Shown here piece after piece: positions 53,770 to 64,000 of a stretch of DNA of 64,000 bases. The position numbers and the translations under genes are program-made. This DNA is from Schizophyllum amplum. Its lineage: Eukaryota; Basidiomycota; Agaricomycetes; Agaricales; Schizophyllaceae. The notes under the pieces were generated by a model that saw only the letters and a program-made list of their open reading frames with translations, was not told the DNA's origin and did not search any database. The stretch covers positions 434,001 through 498,000 of the forward strand of contig VDMD01000017.1 in NCBI GenBank assembly GCA_007026445.1, read 5' to 3'. Position 1 is the stretch's first letter; every line of letters starts with the position of its first letter.

Positions 53770-55370
53770 TCGACCTCTATTGAACGGGCGACTCTCGCCT
53801 TCGCCTTCCTCGAGAAAGAGGCGACTCTCGTCTTCCGCGCGACTCTTGCCTTCGTCCTTCGTCCGTCCTCGAGCAGGGGGCGACTCCTCGCCCTTCGCCT
53901 TCGTCCGGGCCTCAGCCGGGCGACTTCTCGCCTCCGCCCTTTGCCTTATTCCTCTCACGACGACTCTCGCTCTTCGCCTTCATCCTTCGACCTCGAACGG
54001 GCGGCTCTCGCTCTTCGTCGTTCGACTCGAGAAGAGGGGTGACTTCTCGCCCTTCGTACGGGCCTCAGCCGTGCAATTCTCGCCCTTCGTTCTTCGACCT
54101 CAAGACCGGGCGAAGCTCGCTCGCCTTTGCCTCCTCGAGAGGCGGGTCTCGCCTCCGCCTTCGCGAGGCGACTCTCGCCTCCGCCTTCGGGAGGCGACTC
54201 TCGCCTATGTCTCCTCGAGAAGAGGGCGACTCTCGCCCCCTTCGTCTTCGTCCTTCGAGAAGGGGGTGCGACTATTGCTCGCCTTCGAGAAGAGGGCGCG
54301 AGCTCGCTCGCCTCCACGAGGAAGGGGGCGCGAGGTCGCTCGCCTTCGAGGAAGGGGGTGACGCTCGCCTTTGCCTCCTCGAGAAATAGGGGCGACGTCC
54401 TTCGCCCCCTTCGAGAAGGGGGTGCGAGCTCGCTCGCCTTCCACGAGAAGGGGGCGCGAGTTCGCTCGCCTTCGAGAAAGAGGGCGCGAGTTCGCCTCCG
54501 TTCTCGAGAAGGGGCGACGTCCTTCGCCTTCGAGAAGGGGGCGGCTCTCGCCTCCTACTCGAGAAGAGGGCGACGTCCTTGCTCGCCTTCGCCTTCGAGA
54601 AGGGGGCGACGTCCTTCGACCTCGAACGGGCGGCTCTCGCCTTCGGCCTTCGTCCGACGCGAGAAAGAGGGCGCGACTGTCACCTCGCCCTCCGTCCTCG
54701 AGAAGGGCGCGAGCTCGCTCGCCTGGAGGGGGGGCGACTCTCGCCTTCGTCGTTCGAGAGGGGGGCCTCGCTCGCTCGCCTCTGCGAGACAGAGGGCGAC
54801 TCTCGCCTTCGCCCTTCGAGACAGAGGGCGACGTCCTCGCTCGCCTCCAGTGCGAGAAGGGGGCGACGTCCTCGCCCTCCTACTCGAGAAGGGGTGACTC
54901 GTTCGCCCGCCTTCGAGAAAGAGGGCAGACGCCCTCGCTCGCCGTCTGCGAGAAGGGGGCGCGAGCTCGCCTTCGAGAGGGCGGCCTTGCTCGCCTTCGA
55001 GAAACAGGGCGACGTGCTCGCTCGCCTCGGCCTTCGCGAGGCGACTCTCGCCTCCGCCTTCGGGAGGCGACTCTCGCCTATGTCTCCTCGAGAAGGCGAC
55101 GTACTCGCTCGCCTTCGAGAAGAGGACGACGTCCTTAGCCCTCTGCCTTCGAGAACGAGGCGACTCTCGTCCTCCGCCTTCTCGAGAAGAGGGCGCGACG
55201 TCCTCGCCTCCGCCTTCGAGAAGAGGGGCGACGTCCTCGAGAAGGGGCGACGTCCTCGCTCGCTCGCCTTCAAGAAGGGGGCGCGAGCTCGCCTTCGAGA
55301 GGGCGGCCTTGCTCGCCTTCGAGAGGGCGACTCTCGTCCTCTGCGCGACTCGCCCTTTGTCCTTGGGGCC
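53770..55370. repeat. Satellite-like array of CTCGCCTTCGAGAAGGGGGCG units
   Basis: Units of about 30-40 bp combine GCGACTCTCGCC(T/C)(T/C)CG and CTTCGAGAAG(A/G)GGGCG. Each unit contains an internal inverted repeat around TTCGAGAA, so the array can form hairpins on either strand. No gene is supported. Confidence 0.8.
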
Positions 55371-55923
55371 TGACTCGGCAAAATAACATTTAAAGGCCTG
55401 GATCCTAATGAATGCATGTCTCGTTTTGTAAGTCTTAGTCTGTACTTATGTAAGTACTTATCTGTACTTGTGTACTTATCCGTACTTATGTACTTATCTG
55501 TACTTATGTACTTATCTGTACTTAAGTAAACTGTGATTTTAGAATGTTATGTGTGACAACCGCCGTGAGTGTGACATGCAGACTGTCTCGTGCACCGTTG
55601 GGACTCTCTCTCGTGCACCGTTGGGACTCTCTCTCGTGCACCGTTGGGACTCTCTCTCTCGTGCAGGTACCGCTGCTTCGCCACTCGTCTTGTTTGTTTT
55701 TCGACTAGAGCCTTCCTCTCTCGACTAGAGCCTTCCTCTATCGACCAACGATTTCCTCTCTCGACCCGCCACTCATCTTGACTACTCTCTCGACCAGAGC
55801 TTCTCTCTCTCGACCACAGATTTCCTCTCTCGACCACAGATTTCCTCTCTCGACCACAGCTTTCCCCTCTTGACCACAGCTTTCCCGTTGCGCGTCATTT
55901 AGCGTACTTTGGACTCTTCGGCT
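55371..55923. repeat. Three short tandem arrays upstream of F8
   Basis: TGTACTTAT(C/G) repeats occupy 55438-55525. A 22-23-bp unit CTCGTGCACCGTTGGGACTC with TCT recurs three times at 55588-55660. Then TCTCTCGACCA(G/C)AG(A/C)TTTCC units of about 22 bp run from 55690 to 55885 up to the F8 leader. Confidence 0.8.
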
Positions 55924-57649
55924 ATGCGTACCTCGGACGCTGAGTCAGCTATGCGTACCTCGGCCGCTGAGTCAACTATGCGTACTCCGGACGCTGAGTC
56001 AGCTATGCGTACTTCAGACGCTGAGTCAGCTATGCGTACCTCGGACGCTGAGTCAGCTATGCGTACCTCGGATGCTCGGACGCCGGACACAGGGAACGCG
56101 TTGATTCTCTCGAGGTTACCAAGCCTGCCGCTCGATATCCTGTATGAGGTGCGTGTCCGTTGCTCACTGAGCATCGCACATTTCCCCGATCGCGCTATCC
56201 ATCTCCCCGATCGCGCTGTCCATCTTCCCGATCGCACTGTCCATCTTCCCAATCGCGCTGTCCATCTTCCCGATCTTGCTATCCATCTTCCCGATCGCGC
56301 TGTCCATCTCCCTCACGGTGCCACGCAGATACTCGCCTCGCTCCATCCCCTTGATCTCCTTCACCTTTCTCGGACGACCAAAACCTGGCGCGTCATCGTG
56401 CTAGGTCGATCGGCCACATCCGCGTGGACGCGCAGCTTTTCCTCTCAGATCAAAAACAGGCCCTCCATTCCTGACGACATCAGCATCCCCCGCTTGACCA
56501 GCCTCATGTTCGAGCCTTTTTGTCAGGTGTGTGTTTTTGTCGTGTTTGTCTTTTGTCGTGTATGGCTTTTGTCGTGTACGTCTTTTGTCGTGTATGTCTT
56601 TTGTCGTGTTTGTCTTTTGTCGTGTCTGTCTTTTGTCATGCAAGTATGTGCTCCGCCCGCGTAGTACGAGGTGTGGGCGTGCTACTTACTGACATGTGCC
56701 TTACATACACTGACTGTTCGCGACGCTCACAGTACTGCCATACACACACATCCGAAGTATCCTGGGAATGTCGCGTGCGCGTCTGCCAACAATGCGTGGA
56801 CCTTCAGTGAGTACTGGCAGCCCCCCACCTATCGGGGATCTTATCCAACGTTACTGACTTTCTCTTGCGCCCTCTCCTTTGCATTATAATAATCCCTCTC
56901 CTTTGCATTATAATAATCCCTCTTTTTTTTCATCAACTCTCACATGCTTTGTGTCAACTCCCCTCACTCTTTCTGTCCTTTTTCTGCAGTTACCTTTGGA
57001 CAGATCCGATACCCGACGCTGAGCCAGACATGTATCTCAAGATCCACGAAATATGCCCTGAGTCGTGCACGTTCGCTTCCGGTACGCATCCTCTTGCTCG
57101 TTTCCTAAGTCTGCAGGATTCCTAGAGTTGCAGACTCCTGCTGCATATTTTATCATATTTAGTATCCCTAACACTACATCCCGGCCATAATTGATTGATT
57201 ACCGCAGTACTGACTTACTCTCCGCAGCGACGCTTCCGTTCAAGCTATGGAGACACGCGACAGAGACTCTACGCCAAATTTGGGACGAATACCTTCAGTT
57301 GAAGGACGACGATGCCGCCGTGACGAGGTGGCTCGATGCGAAAAAGGCGCAGAAGGCCGAGATTGTGAAGGTGTGCAGCCAGATTCTATGTTTGCTGCCG
57401 TATGGCACGACCCGTTCATGACGACCCGCTGGTACCGCACGGCACGACTTGCGCGTGCCGTATGAGGCGACCCGCTCGTGCCGTACGACAGGACCCATGC
57501 GTGCCGTCTGCTTGGCTTGTCCATCAGCGGCGCGCCGTCTACTTGACTTTTCCATCAGCGCATCCCCGTTTTGTCAGCAGGCACTCACATCTTGTCAGCA
57601 CGCGCTAGAATGTGCTGCATGGGTGGCGCTTCAGGACAACGTGCAGTAG
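55924..57649 (+). pseudogene. F-box gene F8 (group I-like), truncated, minisatellite-bearing
   Basis: Exon 1 (55924-56148) opens with six tandem 27-bp units (MRTSDAESA) and ends LPSLPLDILYE. Intron 1 (56149-56328) contains six 21-bp repeats. Exon 2 (56329-56526) reads ILASLHPLDLLHLSRTTKTW and DISIPRLTSLMFEPFCQ. Intron 2 (56527-56732) contains 16-bp TTTTGTCGTGT-type repeats. Exon 3 reads YCHTHTSEVSWECRVRVCQQ and CVDL, completing the knuckle. Later exons give YLWTDPIPDAEPDM, WRHATETLRQIWDEYLQLKD and finally HALECAAWVALQDNVQ, stop at 57647-57649. That last piece matches HASLCEKW of intact copies, so the core domain and the C-terminal finger are absent. It could still produce a short F-box protein. 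Confidence 0.65.
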
Positions 57650-59001
57650 GCAGAGCTAAGCCGGCAGGACGTGAGAGACGAATGCGCTAGTAGGGCGTGA
57701 AGGACGGGATGTGAAGGACGGGATGTGAAGGACGGGATGTGAAGGACGGGATGTGAAGGACGGGATGTCACGAAGGACTCCGTCTGTGCTAGTAGGGCGG
57801 GAAGGATGTGTGAGTTCCCTGCAAATCAAGACTATTTGCAGCTTTGTTTGCTCATTGCCTTCGGATTGCTCCTCGCCTTCGGATTGCTCCTCGCATGTTC
57901 GGATTGCTCCTCGCATGTTCGGATTGCTCCTCGCCTGATTGGATCGCTCCTGGCCTGCTCCGAGGACGAGAAGGCGCGTTGTTTGATCGATGCGGCGCCG
58001 AGTGGTACGCTCTCCAGATGGGATGTTGTTCTCCTGCAAGACACTGACTCTGACTCAGATTGCCATCTGCGACACAAACCTCGCCGCCACTGGCTTTGCC
58101 CGGCGTCGCCCGCAACTTCATATGCGCCCACCATTGACTAATCTTCAGATAAGGTTGCACTCGAGCTTTCTCCGTTGTAACCTATATGCCGTCCTCGACG
58201 CGAGGTTCGCATATGTTGGAAACGGGCTCATACCTCGCTGACTATCTTCGTTAATTGTTCCTCGAAGCGAGTCCAAAATTCCTCAATTGTTCCTCGACGC
58301 GAGATGACCTTTGCTTCTTCGACTTGCATGTGCTCTTTGACGAATCTTGATTACGTGATCATGTCAATGGGGTGCGCGAGACGCGAACGCGGTGAGTGGA
58401 CCGCGACCTTACTTATCCCTAACTGAGTAGTGAGACTCACTCCTCTCAGGCTGTAATCCTCCAGTTCACCACGGGCTCCGCTCCCGCAAACAGACAACCC
58501 AGCATCTCGTCCTCACGCTGCCCGCATCCCCCGCTGCCCCTTCCCCTCCGTTCACATCCCAAATTTTGTGAAAGCCCCTTCTCTGGACACAGCCGAGCCG
58601 CTCAGACTCAGAGCAGCGCATGCTCCTCCGCACGACAGCAGGGCGCATGCTCCTCCGCACGAAGGCAGAAACCCGCGCGCGGTGCGTACGTCTCCGGCTT
58701 TGTCAGTATCGGGTCTCAATAGCTGAAGCCAAACCTTGCAATATCAGCCGCACGCTTCGCGTCCTTCAAGGCAGATGCTCGTACCGCGCGCTTTTGTGCC
58801 CTGGGGGGGTGGCCGTCGCGTGGCCGCACCTAATCATGTCTATCAATGGCACGCTGGTCTTCGGCACGCTGGTCTTCGGCCTTCGCGGTAGACATGCCCT
58901 CGACGGGCCGCCCAGAAAAGGCGCGCGCTTGTTGTCTTCAATGCTCCAACCACCGGTTCCTCCCTCGTCTTCGCTCACGCGCTTCTCATCGCCTTACGAC
59001 C
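57650..59001. other. Intergenic with short repeats, upstream of protease
   Basis: A 14-bp unit GGACGGGATGTGAA is repeated five times at 57702-57771. GGATTGCTCCTCGC(A/C)T(G/T)T(T/C)C units of about 19 bp run at 57858-57955. GCACGCTGGTCTTCGGC is duplicated at 58849-58880. The protease leader follows. No conserved frame was seen. Confidence 0.5.
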
Positions 59002-60596
59002 ATGTTCGCCTACTTCTCCCTGCTCGCCACTGTCTCACTTGCCCTCTCCGCGGCGGCGTCGCCCCTGGCCAGTGTGCCCTCAGAGGGCCGTGCGATCCCG
59101 ATGCGCAAGCGCAGCGGCCTGACGTTGGACAATGGTGTCTTCGACCACGACCGCGCCGTCGCGCTCAGCGTCGCCACGCGTAACAAGCATCGCCAGAATT
59201 TGATCAACCTCAAGAACAACGTCGGCGAGAGCGCGTTCCGCGACGTGCGTATATCTCTAGCTTCTATATAAGTAGTATCGCTCGGGACTGACGTTATATC
59301 ATAGGGCATGACGATCAAGGACGTCGCGACGCTTCCGGAGGACGTCAAGGCGAAGCTCGAGCAGCGTGAGGCCGCGCTCGGCAAGCGTCAGTCTGAGTCC
59401 CTGACCGACGAGGACGACGTGGAGTGGGCGGGCTCGATCTCGATCGGCACACCGGCACAGAAGTTCCTCATTGACTTCGACAGTGCGTGTCCCGTCTTCC
59501 GCTCATCACACAGCTATCTAATACCCCTCTCAGCCGGCTCCTCCGACCTCTGGGTCCCCAGCTCCTCCTGCACGTCCTCGGTGTGCAACCAGAAGAACGC
59601 GTTCTCCACCAGCTCGTCCTCGACCAGCAAGAAGGAGTCCGGCACCTTCACCATCCGGTACGCCGACCAGTCCACGGTCTCCGGCCCCGTGTACGCGGAC
59701 ACGGTGTCCGTCGCGGGCGTCAAGGTCACCAACCAGTACTTCTCGCCCGTCACCACGCTCTCCTCGAGCTTCTCCAACGACCCGATCGACGGCATCCTCG
59801 GCCTCGCGTTCCCCTCGATCAGCAACCTCAACGCGAACCCGTACTTCACGAACGCGGTGAACCAGGGCGCGGTGGACTCGGGCGCGTTCGGCTTCTACCT
59901 CGCCTCCAGCGGCTCCGAGCTGTACCTCGGCGGCGCCAACGATGACTTGTACTCGGGGTCTTTGGAGTACCACAACGTGGACAAGAGCGAGGGCTACTGG
60001 CTCCTGACGGGCGCGTCCATCAATCTCGATGGCTCGGCTGTCACGAGCAACATCGACACCATCATCGACTCCGGCACGACGCGTGAGTAGACTTTCAGGC
60101 TCTCCTTAGCTTCAGTAAATAGTGGTGCTGATGCGGTGTCGATTCGACAGTTGCCTACGGCCCGCCCGCGGCCGTCAGGAGGTTCTTCGCGCAGGTTCCG
60201 GGCGCATCGGTGTACGATTCATCCGAGGGCCTGTACCAGTTCCCGTGCGACAGCGTGCCGGAGGTCTCCTTCAACTGGGGCGGCAAAGACTGGACCATCT
60301 CTGCTGAGAAGTGAGTTACATCGCATACGGACTTCTCCTACACACAATACTCATCGGCACGCCCTCGCAGCTTCAACCTCGGTCGTGTGTCCCTGTTCAG
60401 CTCGAACTGCGTCGCGGCCCTCGGTGGACTCGACATCGGTCTCGGCTCCAGCACTTGGCTGCTTGGTGATGCGTACGTTCGGCCCTCTGTTCGCTCGGAT
60501 TTTCTCGATGCTAAGCCTGCTTGCAGATTCATGAAGAACGTCTACACGGTCTTCGACACCGACCGAACTGCGATCGGCTTCGCCGAGCTGTCCTAA
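59002..60596 (+). CDS. Secreted aspartic protease, family A1 (polyporopepsin-like)
   Basis: Six exons (59002-59244, 59305-59482, 59534-60082, 60151-60310, 60371-60472, 60527-60596) encode 433 residues. MFAYFSLLATVSLALSAAAS is a signal peptide; a basic propeptide follows and probably ends near KRQSESLTDEDD. The mature enzyme begins around VEWAGSISIGTPAQKFLIDF. The first catalytic motif DTGSSDLWVPS is created by splicing across 59483-59533 (FDT|GSSD). The second, IIDSGTTLAYGPP, is likewise split by the intron at 60083-60150. The flap tyrosine lies in FTIRYADQSTVSG. One cysteine pair is visible in SSSCTSSVCNQ. The C-terminus WLLGDAFMKNVYTVFDTDRT is standard. It would hydrolyse proteins at acidic pH outside the cell. 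Confidence 0.93.
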
Positions 60597-61912
60597 GGAA
60601 TAGAGGAACCATAACGAACGGAAGACGTGCGAAACGATTACTTATGCGTCAAGTCGAGGGCGACGGCCCCCTCACCACAATGTACTTCTCCCTTGTACTT
60701 CGTTGTACTTCTCACTGTGTTGTTATGGCATACTCACATTCTTGTGGATAATTTATCTCATGGGCTGCTTGCTCAATCCATTGCTTCTCGTCGAGTCGTA
60801 CTCAGTACTCATTGGCCGGGATCGACTGTCTGTGAACATCCAGATGACGCGCTGACGACAAGGCGCGCTGCTCATACTTCGGCAAGGTGCACTGTTCGGA
60901 CGAAAGAAAATGCACAGCGATTGTCTAGTCAGATGCGACAAGCGAAGCGAGATGGCGAGGCGGGCTGGGTATTCGACCGTAGTGCTGCGGCGTTCGACAG
61001 TCTCAACGAAAACGTGGTGCGAAAATTCCATCGCGAATCTCCGCCGGTACTACCCTCTTCACCGACAGCGTGAGCACTTTCCTTCGGCATCTGCGGTAGT
61101 AGAGTAATTCGTTTATGCATACAATGATTCGCGTGCGCTACTACCCAGTAGTGAGTCATTGCTACTCAGTAATGAGTACGAACCCGCCCATATAATGTCT
61201 CAACGATTTTGGGGCTTGGATCCAAGACTCGCGCCTCCTTGACACCGTCCACAAAGACCAAAGAGCCCAGGGAGTCATCCAAATCCAAACTCACGACATA
61301 GTCCTTCCGAGTGATGTCCTGCAACCGGACGCCATGCCTATATGTGCTCAAGTTAGCATGTGGCAGTAGAATGCGGAATGCGGCAAGACTGTCCTGACGA
61401 GACTCGAAGCGACCAGACAACAACAACAAACAACCAGAGACGAACACCACACGTGATCGGCACGTGTAGGGCAGTGGAGGAGAAGGAGGGGGATCCCGAC
61501 GGTGTCGACGGCTGAGGAGCGCTAATCGACGAAGACGCGTGTTGTGCACACTAGTCCCAATGACCAAGTTAGCATTCCCTTCTACCTAAAGGTATAGTAA
61601 GGCGCACCTAGTCCCAATGACCAAGAGGTCGAGATGGGGAACTAGGTGCTGGTACAGGGCTTATAGGTAAGAGGGAGGAGAAGCGAGTTCTAAGGCGTCA
61701 GGATGGCGCGATATGATGCGATATAGTACAGAGGCAGAGGCGGACGAAAGGGGAAAGCCAAAGTGGGGAGCATGTGATAAGGGTCGGATCTCGAGATAGC
61801 CGGTGGGTCTAGATGCGTAAACAGTCCAAAATAGGGGGAAAAGGAAAATGAAAAGGGACAAATAAGGGAAAATAAGGGTATACTGGCGCGTCGTGACAAA
61901 GACACAACAAAC
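60597..61912. other. Intergenic between protease and F9
   Basis: Contains the protease 3' flank and a 21-bp direct duplicate CCTAGTCCCAATGACCAAG at about 61552 and 61607. A minus-strand frame at 61166-61567 has no recognisable domain. AT-rich AAATAAGGG(A/T)AA repeats lie at 61855-61880. Confidence 0.45.
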
Positions 61913-64000
61913 TCACACTCCACCAAGATGACCGTACAGACCGAGCGCGTTCATGAACCGCAGGTCGCAGTGGGCACACCTCACATCGCCGGGGGCGCCC
62001 TGGTGGAGCCTCTTCGACAGAACGGCGCGCAGATCTTCCGTCTTCTTCGCCGAAAGGAGCTCAAAGCGTAGGCGATGAACTGGTTGCCGGCGCTATGACA
62101 CTAAAATCAGTCATCCACACTGTGGCGAAGAGAGGACTGCGAGCGTACCGCGCATCGCCAGCTCATAGCTCGCACCATAGTGCACTGTGATTCATCTGTC
62201 GTGCAGACGTACCACGGATCGCGCGCGTCCATATCCGTGTGCGTCGCCGTTTGGGGATCTAGGCCAGCCAGCGCGACAAGCTTGGCGGCGATCGGCGACG
62301 TCGAGACAGCCAGCCGCTCCGCCGACCAGGGCCGGTACGTGCTGTAGTCTGTGGCCGACCAGGATTGGACGCGTTCCGTGTCGGGCGCTAGTAGGACGAA
62401 TGGGTAGGGCATTTCTTTGTAGGGCTTCTTTGCATAGGTGAAGACCGTGGTGGCGAGGTCGAGATCGGCCCGCGAGGTCTGTTTTCCCGAGTCGCGCGTC
62501 AATCCAAGCAGCTGGATGAGGCTATCGTCACACCGCGCCCGCCACTCGTCGAAGTATGACTGCGGGATCTTGTGTAGGATGGCGGAGAGGGCGGCCCTGG
62601 TAATATTCTTGTCGTACGGCGTGTCCACAATGGTGTGAACGACCTCGTTGATGGTCGCAATGTCTCCGACCCCGGGGAAGATGCTTCGGTGAGGTTGAGT
62701 GAAACGAAATTCGTGATAGACTCCCACGAGCATGCGATAACGATTGTTGAGCGCGATGTGTTTCTCATCCTCTAGCCGTGACGCCTTCACATTCTCCATA
62801 TACTCCAACAGCGGCTCTTGAATGGTGGACCAGACTGAAATTGTAGCGAGTGAGCGAGTCGTGTCCGGCACTGAAGACGGTCTGGACATCACGCACCCTT
62901 GTCGGTCACCAGCTGAGTCTTGCTTACCAGTTTGTGCTTCGCAAAGGCCTGCGCATCAAACATCTCGATCTCCTTGCCCCATCCTAGGTCCATCAGCCGT
63001 CGAAGTATTCTGGTACGAAGGGAAGATGAGTGACTATATGATCGAGAAACACATTAGATGCTCACTCCGCCTTCCTTCGCTCCTTGATTTGTTGTAATTC
63101 GGCATTCCTGCCCAACTGGCGTTGCTCTTCCCACTCTTCACAGAGTGTGGCGTGCTGCGGGAATGGAGCAGTTAAAGTTAAGGCCGAGAGAAGGCCAAGT
63201 AACGCACTTCTCGAAGTTTATAAGAGTGTTCCTCCTTCTTCGACAGCCATGCATCTTGGAGGTTGTCATCGTCTTTCGTATCGCGAGTGTATTCGACCTG
63301 AAAATCACGAGCGATATCGACTGGGTACAGCTCTTCCTCGTTGTATCGGCCCTCTGTGTCGAGATTAGTTGATTGCAGAGTAGTATACAAAAGTGCAGCT
63401 TGCCGTTGATGATAATCCAGCCTGGGAGATAGCCATACAATTGTACGGTCACACGATGGTTCTGGTACAGGTCATCGCCGGACATGAACACATCACTACA
63501 GCAGGTCAGGTCTTCAACTGTGTGTACGAAATGTGACACAGAACACGTACGTGTTCGACAGGCATTTCTTGCAGCATCGTATCCTCGCGTCCCAAATAAC
63601 CTTACCGGCGCTAGGCTGGGAGCAGTACTACAGAGGAGCGCATGTTAGTAGCGCCAGAGGGGACAAAGTCATACGGGACTTGCATGGCACACTTTGTCGT
63701 ACACGAGGCTCACGAACTGTGGCACGTTCATGTCGTCAGGCAGGGGCGGAAGATCCTGCGCATGGGCGGAGTAGCTGTCCTTCCATATCCACGCCAGCGA
63801 CGCACTCATGAGTACGCTTCGGAGCATCTTCGTCGTCCGCGCGGTATGCAGAAGGTCCAGGGGATGCATATGGGTGAATATCTAGTACCCGAGGTCCGTC
63901 GGCATCGATTGAGCGAACAAGCAATAGGGTCACACACCTCGTACAGGATGTCCAGCGGCATCGACGTAAGCGCAGCAAGCGTCCCGCGCCGACGAGGTCG
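61913..64000 (-). CDS. F-box protein F9 (group I), 5' end outside window
   Basis: At the window end the minus strand reads LAALTSMPLDILYE, then intron, IFTHMHPLDLLHTARTTKML, PQFVSLVYDKVCH, intron, YCSQPSAGKVIWDARIRCCK (CHYC...CKKC knuckle). Next are DVFMSGDDLYQNHR, HATLCEEWEEQRQ and ILRRLMDLGWGKEIEMFD. The core exon holds VYHEFRFTQPHRSIFPGVGD, IPQSYFDEWRARCDDSL and MDARDPWYVCT. The last identified exon reads RLRFELLSAKKTEDL and CAHCDLRFMNALGLYGHL, stopping at 61913 if unspliced. The second His exon present in the others was not found, so the finger may be incomplete or the last exon lies further on. It belongs with F3 and F6. Confidence 0.7.

Noticed and set aside
45088..55370. Possible CRISPR array or phage-type repeats
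   Set aside because: Repeats are directly adjoining and degenerate, with no constant-length unique spacers, and the genome is eukaryotic.
45088..55370. Centromere or telomere
   Set aside because: No telomeric TTAGGG-type runs and no retroelement clusters; GC-rich satellite alone is insufficient to claim a centromere.

Overview
The window is nuclear DNA of a filamentous basidiomycete, most likely an agaricomycete of the polypore type. The evidence is dense 45-70 nt GT-AG introns, GC-rich codons, intron-bearing tRNA genes, a polyporopepsin-like secreted aspartic protease, fungal BTB and HNH-like families, and many copies of the cysteine-containing F-box family that is expanded in mushroom-forming fungi. 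Species cannot be fixed from the sequence alone. Exon boundaries given here were worked out by hand from splice signals, reading phase and comparison between paralogues inside the window.

Layout. 1-950: 3' part of a BTB gene. 1083-5500: tandem segmental duplication carrying two divergent HNH-nuclease-like genes (minus strand). 5804-8068: large basic/proline-rich nuclear-type protein with a good TATA box. 8477-13649: first F-box pair, one intact (F1) and one truncated (F2), with a small acidic-protein relative (X1) between. 13650-17681: a non-genic island holding a Mutator-like element with a perfect 11-bp target duplication, a second element nested in it with a 9-bp target duplication, and a separate TA-flanked MITE. 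17682-22781: F-box genes F3 (+) and F4 (-). 23200-24773: pyruvate dehydrogenase E1 alpha (-). 26527-27538: deoxyribose-phosphate aldolase. 27675: tRNA-Ala. 28162-29484: acidic protein X2. 30213-38560: F-box cluster F5 (broken), F6, F7 and a chimeric remnant F10. 38956-42826: an apparently intact Argonaute (-). 42827-55923: about 13 kb without recognisable protein genes, dominated by minisatellite and satellite-like DNA whose repeat orientation flips around a palindrome at 47056, with two intron-containing tRNA genes (Glu, Val) embedded. 55924-57649: F-box gene F8, truncated and filled with minisatellites. 59002-60596: secreted aspartic protease. 61913-64000: F-box gene F9, cut by the window end.

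How it fits together. Housekeeping genes (PDH E1 alpha, DERA, tRNAs, Argonaute) are islands in a landscape shaped by birth-and-death of F-box genes. Each better-preserved F-box copy reads basic N-terminus, F-box, a CxxC...CxxC zinc-knuckle-like segment, a central conserved domain and a C-terminal C2H2-like finger. Both putative zinc sites are split by introns, and most copies carry an E-box-like hexamer about 50-125 bp upstream of the ATG. F-box proteins normally deliver substrates to SCF ubiquitin ligases, so this array looks like a fast-evolving substrate-recognition repertoire; that role is inference. The most unusual structural feature is the strand-switching satellite at 45-49.6 kb.
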